Assembly (NCBI GenBank): GCA_024275095.1
Contig: JAJRZV010000074.1
Span: 1 to 56,322 of the forward strand
Direction: 5' to 3'
DNA from: a bacterium
GTDB taxonomy: Bacteria > JAJRZV01
DNA: 56,322 nt
Positions 35,581 through 44,529 of this stretch are shown here, piece by piece (the first letter of the stretch is position 1; each line of letters opens with the position of its first letter). The translations under genes were made by a program, and so were the position numbers. The notes under the pieces were generated by a model. It saw only the letters and a list, made by a program, of their open reading frames with translations, was not told the DNA's origin and ran no database searches.

Positions 35581-36902
35581 TTCAAAACCTCCAGCACTTT
35601 CTTCCACTCCTCTCTCACGCGATCAATAATCAAGCCAGTGTGTCGAAGCGCGTGCTTCATATCAAAACATTTATCCAGCTCTTCCGCTGAAAGATACGAC
35701 ATGATTTCTTCGTCAGCCTTTAAATACTCCAGAAATTCTCCACCTTCGTCCCAGCATTTCAGGGCGTTACGCTGAACAAGAATATAGGCCTGGTCTCTAC
35801 TAAGTCCTTTATCAATAAGAGCCAGAAGCACCGACTCGCTGAATACAAGCCCCCTGGTGAGATTGAGATTCGCTACGGCCTGTGCCACATCTACCTGAAG
35901 TCCCTCGAGGATGTTCTTTAATCTGTTGAGCATAAAGTCAGTTGCAATGGTGGCATCCGGTGCAATAACCCGTTCCACCGATGAATGACTGATATCCCGC
36001 TCATGCCACAGGGGCATGTTTTCCAGGGCCGCCAGAGTATACGAACGAACCAGCCGTGCCAAGCCCGTGATATTTTCCGAAAGTACAGGATTCTTTTTGT
36101 GAGGCATCGCAGAGGACCCTCTTTGACCTCGACCAAAAGGTTCCCACACTTCACGCACCTCTGTACGCTGAAGGTGGCGTATTTCAACCGCGATTCTTTC
36201 CACCATTCCTGCACAAAGCGCCAGTGCCGTGAAAAATGCAGCGTGACGATCTCTTGGCACTACCTGGGTAGACACAGGTTCTGGTCTAAGCCCGAGCAAC
36301 TCAAGAGCTCTGCGTTCTAAATCCGGAGAGACGTGTCCGTATACACCCACAGCTCCTGATATTTTACCGACAGAAATTTCTTTAACAGCCTCCTTCATCC
36401 GTTTTACATTCCTCGCTGTCTCAGAGAGCCAGGACGCAAATTTCACCCCAAGGGTGATAGGTTCCGCATGAATACCGTGTGTGCGTCCCACGGCAGGAGC
36501 ATCTGAATACTCAAGCATCAGCGACTCTATAACTTCTCCAACCTTTTTGAGGTCATCCAGCAAAATATATCCCGCCTCCCGTAACTGAAGAGCAAAAGCT
36601 GTGTCCAGCACATCTGAAGATGTCATTCCAAAATGAAGAAAACGCACATCTTCAGGATTTGCCTGTTCAGCCACGTGCACAAGAAACGCAATGACATCAT
36701 GACGAACCGTATTTTCAATTTCCTGGATACGCGATACATTAATTTTTACCCTTTCCCTTACTCGTTGAGATGCCCCACGTGGTATTCTGCCCTCTTCTTC
36801 AAATACTTTTAATACTGCAAGCTCTACATCAAGCCAGAGATTAAACTTTCTTTCCTCCGTCCATACAGCCTGCATTTCTTTACGTGTGTATCGTGGAATC
36901 AT
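35577..36902 (-). CDS. purB: Adenylosuccinate lyase
   Basis: 441 aa. Cleaves SAICAR and adenylosuccinate in purine synthesis. Fumarase/aspartase-superfamily signature GSSAMPHKKNP, HFGMTSSDVLDTA and VGRTHGIHAEPITLG are intact. Its ATG overlaps the stop of the DUF2914 gene by 4 nt and its stop overlaps purS, so translation is coupled throughout. Confidence 0.96.
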   Translation of the reverse strand: MIPRYTRKEMQAVWTEERKFNLWLDVELAVLKVFEEEGRIPRGASQRVRERVKINVSRIQEIENTVRHDVIAFLVHVAEQANPEDVRFLHFGMTSSDVLDTAFALQLREAGYILLDDLKKVGEVIESLMLEYSDAPAVGRTHGIHAEPITLGVKFASWLSETARNVKRMKEAVKEISVGKISGAVGVYGHVSPDLERRALELLGLRPEPVSTQVVPRDRHAAFFTALALCAGMVERIAVEIRHLQRTEVREVWEPFGRGQRGSSAMPHKKNPVLSENITGLARLVRSYTLAALENMPLWHERDISHSSVERVIAPDATIATDFMLNRLKNILEGLQVDVAQAVANLNLTRGLVFSESVLLALIDKGLSRDQAYILVQRNALKCWDEGGEFLEYLKADEEIMSYLSAEELDKCFDMKHALRHTGLIIDRVREEWKKVLEVLN

Positions 36903-37387
36903 TTTGCCACCACTTTGAAACGCATGGTCGCGAGATTAAAACCTTCCGAATCATACACTTCACATCGACCTGTACCTTCAAAATCAGGAGGAATTCGCTT
37001 ACTGGAATACGTACGATAATTAGAAGAACGAATAGGCAAACGGATTGTGGCCGCCTTCTGATTGTTCAGATACCACACATGTGTTATGTAAACCTTCTTG
37101 CGTGCTCCCGTCACCCGCGTAAAACAATAAAGTTTCCTCACGCCCTTGGGGAATTCTTTACCAACACCAATAGGCCGCCTCTCTCGAACATCACGTGCAA
37201 TATAACCCTCTTCAACGCCTATTTTCCCCTCATCTATATTAAAAGAACCCGAAAGATACTTTTTGTATTTCACTCCGGTATTTTCCCTTGTTTTTGGCTT
37301 TTCCTCGGGTGCGGCTTTAGCATGCAGCACGTTCTGAGAAACAAATAATCCCACAATCAGTACAAAAAGTACCATGCGATGTCCCAT
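36899..37387 (-). CDS. DUF2914-domain exported protein
   Basis: 162 aa. Signal peptide-like start MGHRMVLFVLIVGLFVSQNV, a charged linker, then a DUF2914 domain (RKLYCFTRVTGARKKVYITH...WYLNNQ... to FNLATMRFKVV). The function of the domain is unknown; it is common in deltaproteobacterial envelope proteins. AGGAG 10 nt upstream supports ATG 37387; an extension to 37468 exists. It heads the purine/arginine gene chain, an odd partner. Confidence 0.85.
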   Translation of the reverse strand: MGHRMVLFVLIVGLFVSQNVLHAKAAPEEKPKTRENTGVKYKKYLSGSFNIDEGKIGVEEGYIARDVRERRPIGVGKEFPKGVRKLYCFTRVTGARKKVYITHVWYLNNQKAATIRLPIRSSNYRTYSSKRIPPDFEGTGRCEVYDSEGFNLATMRFKVVAK

Positions 37388-37453
37388 CTCAAACATCTCC
37401 TGAAGCAGAATATAATAAATATAAATCAACGGAGCGTAAGTTGTCACTACTAT

Positions 37454-37640
37454 ACTTATATTACCCACCCGCCCGAGCCCTGATTATTCGGCGCACCCTG
37501 CAATTCTTATATTGCCCAATCCACCCGAGCCTTACTTTTCGGCACGCACCAATCACGCGTGCCGTGCGCGCCGAACTTTATATTCCCAACCGATCCCTCT
37601 GATTCTTTGCCGGCGCGCAATCCACATGCGCACCTCCTGT
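37454..37640. repeat. Tandem GC-hairpin repeats, locus B (three units)
   Basis: Three units of the same family as 3210-3388, starting near 37454, 37506 and 37575 with CTTATATTrCCCACCCGCCC or close variants, continuing with CGAGCCCTGATTATTCGGCGC. Units 2 and 3 carry GGCrCGC...GCGCGCC and GGCGCGC...ATGCGC arms. No gene is visible in this segment. Confidence 0.6.
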
Positions 37641-37650
37641 TTCGCAGCAT

Positions 37651-37741
37651 CCGGTCACTGCGAGGAGTTACACCAAAGGCAGGACGACGAACCAGTCCCA
37701 GAGATTGCTTCGCACTGCTATAGCAGCGCTCGCAATGACGG
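37651..37741. repeat. REP/MITE-like element, copy 1 of locus B
   Basis: CCGGTCACTGCGAGG at the left and GCTCGCAATGACGG at the right form terminal inverted repeats of a 91-bp element, related to 15522-15702. Inside, AGATTGCTTCGC and a TGCTATAGCA palindrome are visible. Confidence 0.6.
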
Positions 37742-37749
37742 CGCTTCCT

Positions 37750-37833
37750 CAGTCACTGCGAGGAGCGAGCACGCCTCTGGTAAATGCCCTTACCAGTCAT
37801 TGCGAGGGAGCGAAGCGACCGAAGCAATCTCAC
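37750..37833. repeat. REP/MITE-like element pieces, copy 2 of locus B
   Basis: CAGTCACTGCGAGGAGCGAG (37750-37769) and CAGTCATTGCGAGGGAGCGA (from 37793), the latter continuing into AGCGACCGAAGCAATCTCA, lie in the same orientation. These look like two nested or truncated copies. The rest of the gap to 37907 holds nothing recognisable. Confidence 0.55.
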
Positions 37834-37907
37834 CCCCACACACCCCACCGCGACTGAAACCTCAGCATTGAACCCCGAATGTCCAATGTTGAGACCAGAC
37901 CCCGGGG

Positions 37908-38546
37908 CTATTTCTTCAGCAAATATAAAGTTTGTGCGTGAATAAAAGAGAGTACCCGCTTCTTTTTCAGAGTATTAAGACCGGCCTTTAGAATCATCTC
38001 CTTTATATCATCCGGATCTACGAAAATAATTGATCCCTTTCCTTTAACACGGCGCCAGCTTTCGTGCACCAGGTTCTTCTCATAAACCGATATAATCACA
38101 AACTCCCTGCTCACACGTGCTGCCTCTGTCAATATCTCCTGTGCATGTTCCCATGCCTCCAGGTGATGCAAAAGCCGCAAGCAAAGAACAGCTCGAAACA
38201 TGTTGTCTCTGAATGGTAATTCGTGCGCTGAACATCGAACGCGGAATCTGTAAAATGCAGGCAGAGCTCTCAGCATGTCCATAGAAAGATCTGCGGCAAC
38301 AGGGCGGCCTGCCTCAGGAAAAGCAGCAGCCATTCTTCCGTATCCAGAAGGCACATCCAGAATCAAATCTCCCGGAGCCAAAAACGAGAACCACTGTTTT
38401 ACAATTCTTAACTCGCGTACGTGGAGTATGCGCTGATCCGGGGTCCTGTAGCGCCTGAGTGCATATTTTTTCACCTCATCCTGACCAAAATCCGAGCCCA
38501 GGAGATCTCTGTAAGAGCCAACTTTTTGATCGTTTTTATTATTCAC
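37908..38546 (-). CDS. Class I SAM-dependent methyltransferase
   Basis: 212 aa. Methyltransferase core with motif I LILDVPSGYGRMAAAF, acidic VAADLSMDML, motif about AVLCLRLLHHL and a C-terminal GLNTLKKKRV helix, the UbiE/COQ5-like arrangement. Substrate unknown. GTG start overlaps the end of the upstream phosphodiesterase-like gene by 8 nt, implying co-translation. Confidence 0.8.
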   Translation of the reverse strand: MNNKNDQKVGSYRDLLGSDFGQDEVKKYALRRYRTPDQRILHVRELRIVKQWFSFLAPGDLILDVPSGYGRMAAAFPEAGRPVAADLSMDMLRALPAFYRFRVRCSAHELPFRDNMFRAVLCLRLLHHLEAWEHAQEILTEAARVSREFVIISVYEKNLVHESWRRVKGKGSIIFVDPDDIKEMILKAGLNTLKKKRVLSFIHAQTLYLLKK

Positions 38547-39894
38547 TGGTTAAGAGATTGTAAATTTCAGCAGTACGTATTACCCTGCGCGAGCCGGTGT
38601 CCAGATTTGTTACTACAGGTACGTGCATATGTTCCCTGTGCAATGAACCATGAGTGGCCAGATGTTCAGGAATTTCAAATTCAGCTGCGCGCAGGTCATA
38701 TCCTGGTTTTGCCGTAACCAGCACATCACCACACCTTGAAGATTCCAGAAGCTGAACCGCGGCAAACGGAGCGTCAGGATATTCTGTCCAGGCTGTCTCC
38801 TGTAAAATGCCCTCAGGAGATGCCTCCACATTTTTCCCCAGGCGGAAAGGATCTCCTTGAATACGTCTGTAAATAATACGCCCGTCTTTTATGCCCACCT
38901 CCGCGCAACCTTCTCTGCTGAAAACCGTAAGCCTATCCCTTCCCGAACGCACCAACACCTGGTCTACTTCCTCTCTCTCAAGGAGCAACTCCACAATACC
39001 GGAAGATTTTATCTCGGTGGGTGACGGCGGACTGTTCCAACCGTTACTTCCTCGAAGGTATATGTGCGACATGCCATTTCCAGAAATCATATTGATAATT
39101 TTTGGATTTCTCCAGGCCCTGAAAGTTTTGGGATAATAAAACACACCTTCAAAGGACTTTTCCAGCAAGCGGTCGAGATCCAGATGTGTATGTGTATGCG
39201 TAAGGCCATGATCAGAAGTAACTGCAAATTTAACATTCGCATATCCTTCTCGCCTTGCTTCTGTCAGTATCCTTCCAAAAAGGGTATCAAAGTTTTCATA
39301 AGCGTGTTTCACCTTGTCTGAGAACGGATGTGAATGATGTGAAAGTTCATCCACTGCTGGAAATACAGCGTGAACAAAATCAGCTCCCCTTTTGATAGCC
39401 TGAACTACATAGGCAGCCGCCCTTTCGTCCGTTTTCAACCACTCACCCGTCAGCCTGCCGTAAGGTGTCAAGTATACACGAATGAAATACCCCAGACGGT
39501 ACTTTACAGGTACACCTCGATTAACACTGGCAAACACTGTAAACGGCCGATTAAAATGATCGTATATCAGTGGCACGTCACGTGCGAGGTCCACATCTAT
39601 AAGAAATGCACCAAATCCCACATAACTGCGATACTTTACAAAAGATACTTTTTTGCGAGAAAAAACTTCCCTGTTGAACCATCGAATACCAGGCACATTA
39701 CAGCGTCCCGGAAAACAACCTGTCAGCATGGGCAAATGCGCGGGACCCGTGGTGGAAGGAAACGTGGTGATACCCAGAAGTGGTTCGGCAGTAGAGGCTT
39801 CCTTCTTCAGGTGAGGTAATTTTCCTGCTGCGAAAAATTCGCAGAACAGGTCATACCTCGCACCATCAAGAACGATAAGCAACGTCAGGCTTTT
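38539..39894 (-). CDS. Nucleotide pyrophosphatase/phosphodiesterase-like alkaline phosphatase
   Basis: 451 aa. Alkaline phosphatase superfamily, NPP-like. Metal and nucleophile motifs: LIVLDGARYD, TTFPSTTGPAHLPML (Thr nucleophile), FPAVDELSHHSHP and TSDHGLTHTHTHLD. Hydrolyses a phosphodiester or phosphonate; substrate unknown. No signal peptide is seen. GTG 39894 is where homology starts; a GTG at 39957 would leave only 5 nt to the divergent MBL gene start. Neither has a clear ribosome site. Confidence 0.82.
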   Translation of the reverse strand, partial: KSLTLLIVLDGARYDLFCEFFAAGKLPHLKKEASTAEPLLGITTFPSTTGPAHLPMLTGCFPGRCNVPGIRWFNREVFSRKKVSFVKYRSYVGFGAFLIDVDLARDVPLIYDHFNRPFTVFASVNRGVPVKYRLGYFIRVYLTPYGRLTGEWLKTDERAAAYVVQAIKRGADFVHAVFPAVDELSHHSHPFSDKVKHAYENFDTLFGRILTEARREGYANVKFAVTSDHGLTHTHTHLDLDRLLEKSFEGVFYYPKTFRAWRNPKIINMISGNGMSHIYLRGSNGWNSPPSPTEIKSSGIVELLLEREEVDQVLVRSGRDRLTVFSREGCAEVGIKDGRIIYRRIQGDPFRLGKNVEASPEGILQETAWTEYPDAPFAAVQLLESSRCGDVLVTAKPGYDLRAAEFEIPEHLATHGSLHREHMHVPVVTNLDTGSRRVIRTAEIYNLLTSE

Positions 39895-39962
39895 CACAGG
39901 TGGTGAGTATAAATCGCCTCTTGTTTTGACGTAAAGGTCCACACGCTGTAAACTCACGGGTT

Positions 39963-40976
39963 ATGAAGAAAAACTACACCAGGGGACTGGAAAAAGAAGG
40001 AATTTTTACTCTGGTCATGCCGTCTCCTTTTCCCCAGGTAGAAGATATTCGAGCTTACCTCATTGATGCAGGGGGCAAATGGTTCATGGTGGATACAGGT
40101 GTTAAAACACCCGATGCCCGTGAATCTCTTTTCAAAAGAATGGAGGAAATCGGCGTAAAACCGGAAGATGTCACAACAATATTCATCACTCACCACCACA
40201 TTGACCATGCAGGTAACGCCCGCCTCATTGCAGAGAAGGGAGGCGGCAGCATTTATATCCATCCTGCAGAAGGTGAAAAAATCGAAGAAGAAAAAGGACC
40301 TCTACTGTGGGAGCGCAGTAAGGACACTTACGGAGAATTCTTTCGAAAAATTGGTATGCCGGAAAGTGTTATAAACTTTCTCAATTTTTTCGACTCCAGA
40401 TTTGACCAGTTCATAGACCTCATACCACGCCACCTCATAAAACCGGTGCATCCCGGCTCAGAATACCGCATTGGCGATTGCACCATCCGCGCTCTCAATT
40501 TTCCAGGCCACACTCCAGGTATGATTAACTATTTTCTCGTAGAGCGAGGGATACTTTTTTCAGGCGACCATATTATCAAAACCATTACCCCCAATGCCCT
40601 GCTGGAGCTTGATGAGAAAGGTAATACAAAAAAAGCATTGATCTCGTATATGAATTCTCTGGAAAAAACCTGTGAACTCAAGATCCGCATGGCACTTTCT
40701 GGGCACGGAGACCCTGTTACGGATATAGAGGAGCACGTGGAAAAGCTGTTCCAGTTCTACGAACGTCGCAAACAAAGAGTCCTTAAAGCCCTCGAGGAAG
40801 CTGGTCCCATGAAGCTTTACGATCTCACTCTTACGGTTTTTCCCATGGTGCGGTTATACGACATTTACCTGGCTGTATCCGAAGTGCTGGGACTCATCGA
40901 ATTGCTGGAATGGGAAGACCGCGTACGCCGTTTTGAAAAAGAGAGTTTTGAATACTGGGAAATTACAGGAAACTGA
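39963..40976 (+). CDS. MBL-fold metallo-hydrolase
   Basis: 337 aa. Metallo-beta-lactamase fold with the binuclear metal motif THHHIDHAG, GHTPGMINYF and SGDH. A C-terminal helical/winged region (about 265-335; ERRKQRVLKALEEAGPMKLYDL) is like that of the LACTB2-type hydrolases. Substrate unknown; such enzymes cleave thioesters or RNA. Divergent from the phosphodiesterase-like gene; its 3' end overlaps the convergent radical SAM gene by 14 nt. Confidence 0.86.
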   Translation: MKKNYTRGLEKEGIFTLVMPSPFPQVEDIRAYLIDAGGKWFMVDTGVKTPDARESLFKRMEEIGVKPEDVTTIFITHHHIDHAGNARLIAEKGGGSIYIHPAEGEKIEEEKGPLLWERSKDTYGEFFRKIGMPESVINFLNFFDSRFDQFIDLIPRHLIKPVHPGSEYRIGDCTIRALNFPGHTPGMINYFLVERGILFSGDHIIKTITPNALLELDEKGNTKKALISYMNSLEKTCELKIRMALSGHGDPVTDIEEHVEKLFQFYERRKQRVLKALEEAGPMKLYDLTLTVFPMVRLYDIYLAVSEVLGLIELLEWEDRVRRFEKESFEYWEITGN

Positions 40977-42168
40977 ACAGCTCCCCCTGGTATGGCTTGT
41001 TTTTTCGCGCAGGTGTTCCACCGGTGACAGACTCTCTGGAAGCAAGGGGTTTTCCTTTCCACGTGCTGAAAGGCCCCGCCCTTTTCAGATCAACACCCAC
41101 GCACTTCAGGTCTTCAGCATTCCGTATGAAATTTCTGTGCGAAAGCAATTTACTTGCTGTGGCAGGACCTATTCCAGGCACCCTCAACAACTCTTCCTTT
41201 CCGGCCCGTGAAAGTTCCACGGGGAAAAAATCTGGATTTCTCAGAGCCCACCAGGTTTTGGGATCGATGCTCAGCGGAAGATTTTCTTTTACCCCGCTGA
41301 ACAACTCTTCTGGCCTAAATCCGTAATGTCGAATAAGGCTGTCAGCCTGGTAAAGTCTGCGTACTCTTACCGGCAGATCCGGCTGTTCACGAGGCAGACA
41401 CGCATCCTCCACCACTCGCCTGAAAGGAGAGTAGTACACTCGTTTGAGGCCCAGCTCTCGATACAGTCGGTAAGCCATCTTAATGTACTCAACGTCCCGA
41501 GCGTAAGTGGCTCCGACCATCACCTGTGTTGTTTGTCCCGTGGCATACACCAGTGATCCCCCTCCTCCTTGCCTCTCACCTATCAGGCGCGCAAGCCTGC
41601 GCATCACCTGAAACATGTACGCATGGCTTTTAGCGGGTGCAATGCGTCTCAGCCCTTCTTCGTCAGGACACTCCAAATTGATGCTTACCCTGTCAGCATA
41701 CCTCACGGCTGCATCTACAAGTGAAACGTGTGCACCGGGTAAAATCTTCAGGTGGATATACCCGGTGAAATTCCATCTTTTGCGAAGAAGCCACGCAGTT
41801 TCTATCATCCGCTCCATCGTGCGTGTGGGATTTGAATGAACGGCAGAGCTGAGGAAAAGACCTTTAACAACTCCCCTGCGGTAAAGACCCGCTGTAAGTA
41901 AGGCTAACTCCGCGGGTTGAAAACTCACCCGTGGCACATTCAGGCGCCAGCGGTTAGTGCAATACGCGCAGTCATGACTGCACGCATTTGTAAAAAGCAC
42001 CTTGAGAACGGGCATTACACCTCCCGGTGTCTTGGCAGGATAAACAGGCAGGTGCTTTAAAGACATACCCTCCGCACACGGGCCACATGCATCAAAACGC
42101 GCGGCCATACCCAGCAGGAGCATCTTCCCTTCCAGTGACTCATACCTTTTCTTCAACACTTCTGCCAT
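40963..42168 (-). CDS. Radical SAM protein with helix-hairpin-helix (putative DNA modification/repair)
   Basis: 401 aa. Radical SAM cluster motif C63-x3-C67-x2-C70 (ACSHDCAYC), TIM-barrel motifs (LFLSSAVHSNP, YIHLKILPGA, SINLECP), and a C-terminal DNA-binding-type HhH (LLRVPGIGPATASKLL). This matches the family annotated as putative DNA modification/repair radical SAM protein (rSAM_link_UDG), usually next to a uracil-DNA-glycosylase-like partner. No such partner is adjacent here. Extra cysteines CGPC (28-31) are conserved-looking. Confidence 0.85.
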   Translation of the reverse strand: MAEVLKKRYESLEGKMLLLGMAARFDACGPCAEGMSLKHLPVYPAKTPGGVMPVLKVLFTNACSHDCAYCTNRWRLNVPRVSFQPAELALLTAGLYRRGVVKGLFLSSAVHSNPTRTMERMIETAWLLRKRWNFTGYIHLKILPGAHVSLVDAAVRYADRVSINLECPDEEGLRRIAPAKSHAYMFQVMRRLARLIGERQGGGGSLVYATGQTTQVMVGATYARDVEYIKMAYRLYRELGLKRVYYSPFRRVVEDACLPREQPDLPVRVRRLYQADSLIRHYGFRPEELFSGVKENLPLSIDPKTWWALRNPDFFPVELSRAGKEELLRVPGIGPATASKLLSHRNFIRNAEDLKCVGVDLKRAGPFSTWKGKPLASRESVTGGTPARKNKPYQGELFSFL

Positions 42169-42660
42169 ATGCCATATATTTTACCATACATATATACACG
42201 GTGAATCACGCAAATTTATCCCGGGCTCGCAGACGCACAACCGACGACCATCGCATCGGGAAGCACCTGTAGACGCAATTCCAATCAATGCACAAAACAA
42301 AAATAGAACCACCCCCTTCAAGTAAAAAAAGACAACCCCTGCCCCCTGGAGCTGTAAACATCAATAAGGTTTTGTCCCGAGCCAGAAGACAAAATATCAA
42401 TTGCCAAATTTTGAATGCAATAAACTTAAAGCTCACCAGACCACCACCAGGAATGGTGCCTGGACATGCTGCTCAGACAGGTGCAGTTCCAAACATCCCC
42501 ATCCTCAGAGCAAAAAGAGTGAAATTTTTATTTTAATTTTGTACCCGAATAATTTGGTGACAAATGAGGTTGAATCAGTTATATACAGATGAAGGTTTAC
42601 GGTCTGTGAATCAAAGTATAAAATAAAAAAAGAAGAAAAAATTAACAGGTCAGGTGAAGC
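42169..42660. other. Intergenic stretch of 492 bp with no recognisable gene
   Basis: I see no convincing gene or RNA in this A+T-rich stretch. Short open frames on both strands have neither ribosome sites nor family-like sequence. A TATAAA (42617-42622) may be part of the promoter of the downstream DAG-kinase-like gene. Confidence 0.4.
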
Positions 42661-43596
42661 ATGGGTGAAATAGGAATAATCATCAACAAAAACGCAAAAC
42701 GAAACAAAAAGGACCCTGGTGTGGTGGATCGAGTGAAAGATATCGTCGGCCGGCACGGCATTGTGGAGGTTACAGAAAAAATCGAGGACATCAGTGAAAG
42801 TGTGAAACGATTCATCGCCGAAAGGGTGAAGGTTATCGGCATATCAGGAGGAGACGGCACGTTTCATCAAACCATCACCCACATCATCAATACCTATCGT
42901 GACAGAGCATTGCCATACCTGATCCACCTCAAACAGGGAACCATGAACACCATCGCCCGGGGTTTTCACATTCGACAGAGGCAGGATGAAATCCTCCACC
43001 GCATCCGCTCCTACATTGAAGGGAAACTCATCTCTACCCCGAAAGTTGTGGAAAGACCAACGATCTGTGTGGAAGAAAGATACGGATTCGTATTTGGTAC
43101 CGGTCTTCCGGCGAATTTTCTCCAGCTTTATTATCAGGGAAAACTGCGCGGGCCTCTTAAAGCTCTATATATGATTATCCGGGGGGTCATCTCCCATATA
43201 ATGGGCACTGGATACGCAAAAAAAATCACACAGCCCGTAGAATGTCGCATCGAGGTCGATGGTCAAAGGGTCAGCGAAGGCCCCCATACAGGCGTGCTTG
43301 TTTCCACTGTTGCGAGCATGGGATTGGGTATGAAAGTGGCATACCGGGTGGAGCAATATCGTGACCGTTTTCAGGTGCTTGCCGCATCGGTGAGCCCACT
43401 CAAGCTGGTATCTCGAATACCGCGCTTTTTGTTGGGTCTTCCGCCCGCTCTCGAAGGTATTGTTGACGAGCTCGGTACCCATCTTCACCTGAATTCCCGC
43501 AAACCGGTTGTGTATACCATTGACGGCGACATGTACACATCGGAAGGGACACTGGACGTCACCATAGGACCAGTGGTAAAAAGTCTTACAGTATGA
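42661..43596 (+). CDS. Diacylglycerol kinase-like lipid kinase
   Basis: 311 aa. DAGK catalytic domain: nucleotide motif ISGGDGTFHQ (G63-T67) and LKQGTMNTIARG, the equivalent of the PxGTxNDxAR motif. The C-terminal beta domain ends in VVYTIDGDMYTSEGTLDVTIGP. It should phosphorylate diacylglycerol or a related lipid (YegS/DgkB/sphingosine-kinase-like). The next gene starts inside its stop (ATGA). Confidence 0.88.
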   Translation: MGEIGIIINKNAKRNKKDPGVVDRVKDIVGRHGIVEVTEKIEDISESVKRFIAERVKVIGISGGDGTFHQTITHIINTYRDRALPYLIHLKQGTMNTIARGFHIRQRQDEILHRIRSYIEGKLISTPKVVERPTICVEERYGFVFGTGLPANFLQLYYQGKLRGPLKALYMIIRGVISHIMGTGYAKKITQPVECRIEVDGQRVSEGPHTGVLVSTVASMGLGMKVAYRVEQYRDRFQVLAASVSPLKLVSRIPRFLLGLPPALEGIVDELGTHLHLNSRKPVVYTIDGDMYTSEGTLDVTIGPVVKSLTV

Positions 43597-44453
43597 AATA
43601 TAAAAAGTATTCTCAAAAGCTGCTCCCAGTGGTGGTCATTTTTGCATTTGTGTGGAGCGGTTGTGCCACCATAATACAGGGGTCATCCCAGGTCGTGAAA
43701 ATAAAATCCGAGCCTCCAGATGCAGCTCTATATGTGGACAATGTTGCTCAGGGTAAAACCCCTGCTGAAGTTTCCCTCACCCGTTCCGAAAATCACTACG
43801 TTCAGGTCAAAAAACCGGGTTACAAAAAAGCAACTGCATTGATTGAGAAGAGATTTTCCCCGTGGTTTCTCGGGAATTTCATTTTTCTGAGCCTGTTCTG
43901 GGTCGGAATGATTGTTGACAGCGTCACGGGAGCCATGTGGAAACTGGAACCTCCTGAGGTACTTCTCAAACTCGAAAACGTATCTGGAAACACTGCAAAC
44001 AAAAATCCTGTGCCAGCTGGTAAGGCTGTGAATATCGCTGTGCTGGACCTTTTCCCGGGAACGGGAATTGAAAGAGAAAAAGCACGGTTTCTTTCAGATA
44101 TATTGCGGTCATTTTTAGCGAATGATAAACGGTTTACCCTTGTCGACAGAAACAACATGGAAGCCATACTCAAAGAACAGGGTTTTCAAATCAGTGATTA
44201 CTGCGACAGTTCAGAATGTTCTGTGCGAGTAGGCCGACTGTTGGGCGTGGAAAAGATGGTATCGGGTACCATCGGCCGGCTTGGAGAAAGGCTGATGGTT
44301 ACCCTGCAGATACTCGATGTGGAGACAGGTCGCATAGATGCTGCTGCTGAGAATTCGTGCAATTACTGTTCGGAAGAAGACCTGCCCGAGCTGCTGCGTG
44401 AGTGTGCTCAAAAGATGGTGGACAAATATTTCTCTGGCCAGAGTTCCAACTAA
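43593..44453 (+). CDS. PEGA-domain lipoprotein with CsgG/LpoB-like domain
   Basis: 286 aa. Signal sequence with lipidation Cys24 (VWSGCATI). A PEGA-like beta domain follows (VKIKSEPPDAALYVDNVAQGKTPAEVSL), then a membrane-like segment (about 90-112, FLGNFIFLSLFWVGMIVDSV). Residues 145-286 resemble the CsgG/FlgO/LpoB fold (VNIAVLDLFPGTGIE, FTLVDRNNMEAILKEQGF, LLGVEKMVSGTIGRLG). Cysteine pairs CDSSEC and CNYC. Co-translated with the lipid kinase; an envelope-assembly role is inference. Confidence 0.83.
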   Translation: MKYKKYSQKLLPVVVIFAFVWSGCATIIQGSSQVVKIKSEPPDAALYVDNVAQGKTPAEVSLTRSENHYVQVKKPGYKKATALIEKRFSPWFLGNFIFLSLFWVGMIVDSVTGAMWKLEPPEVLLKLENVSGNTANKNPVPAGKAVNIAVLDLFPGTGIEREKARFLSDILRSFLANDKRFTLVDRNNMEAILKEQGFQISDYCDSSECSVRVGRLLGVEKMVSGTIGRLGERLMVTLQILDVETGRIDAAAENSCNYCSEEDLPELLRECAQKMVDKYFSGQSSN

Positions 44454-44529
44454 ACCCTTCCTGAAACCCGAGAAGACAGAAGAGTAAAATGTAATTATAA
44501 TTGCGTATTTCATACACGGAGCGAATGCG

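Noticed and set aside
37651-37833. CRISPR array
   Set aside because: Repeats differ in length and orientation and there are no regular spacers or cas genes.
42200-42540. Short Pro-rich open frames (PPPG... and similar) on both strands
   Set aside because: No ribosome site, frames overlap each other, composition is that of non-coding DNA.
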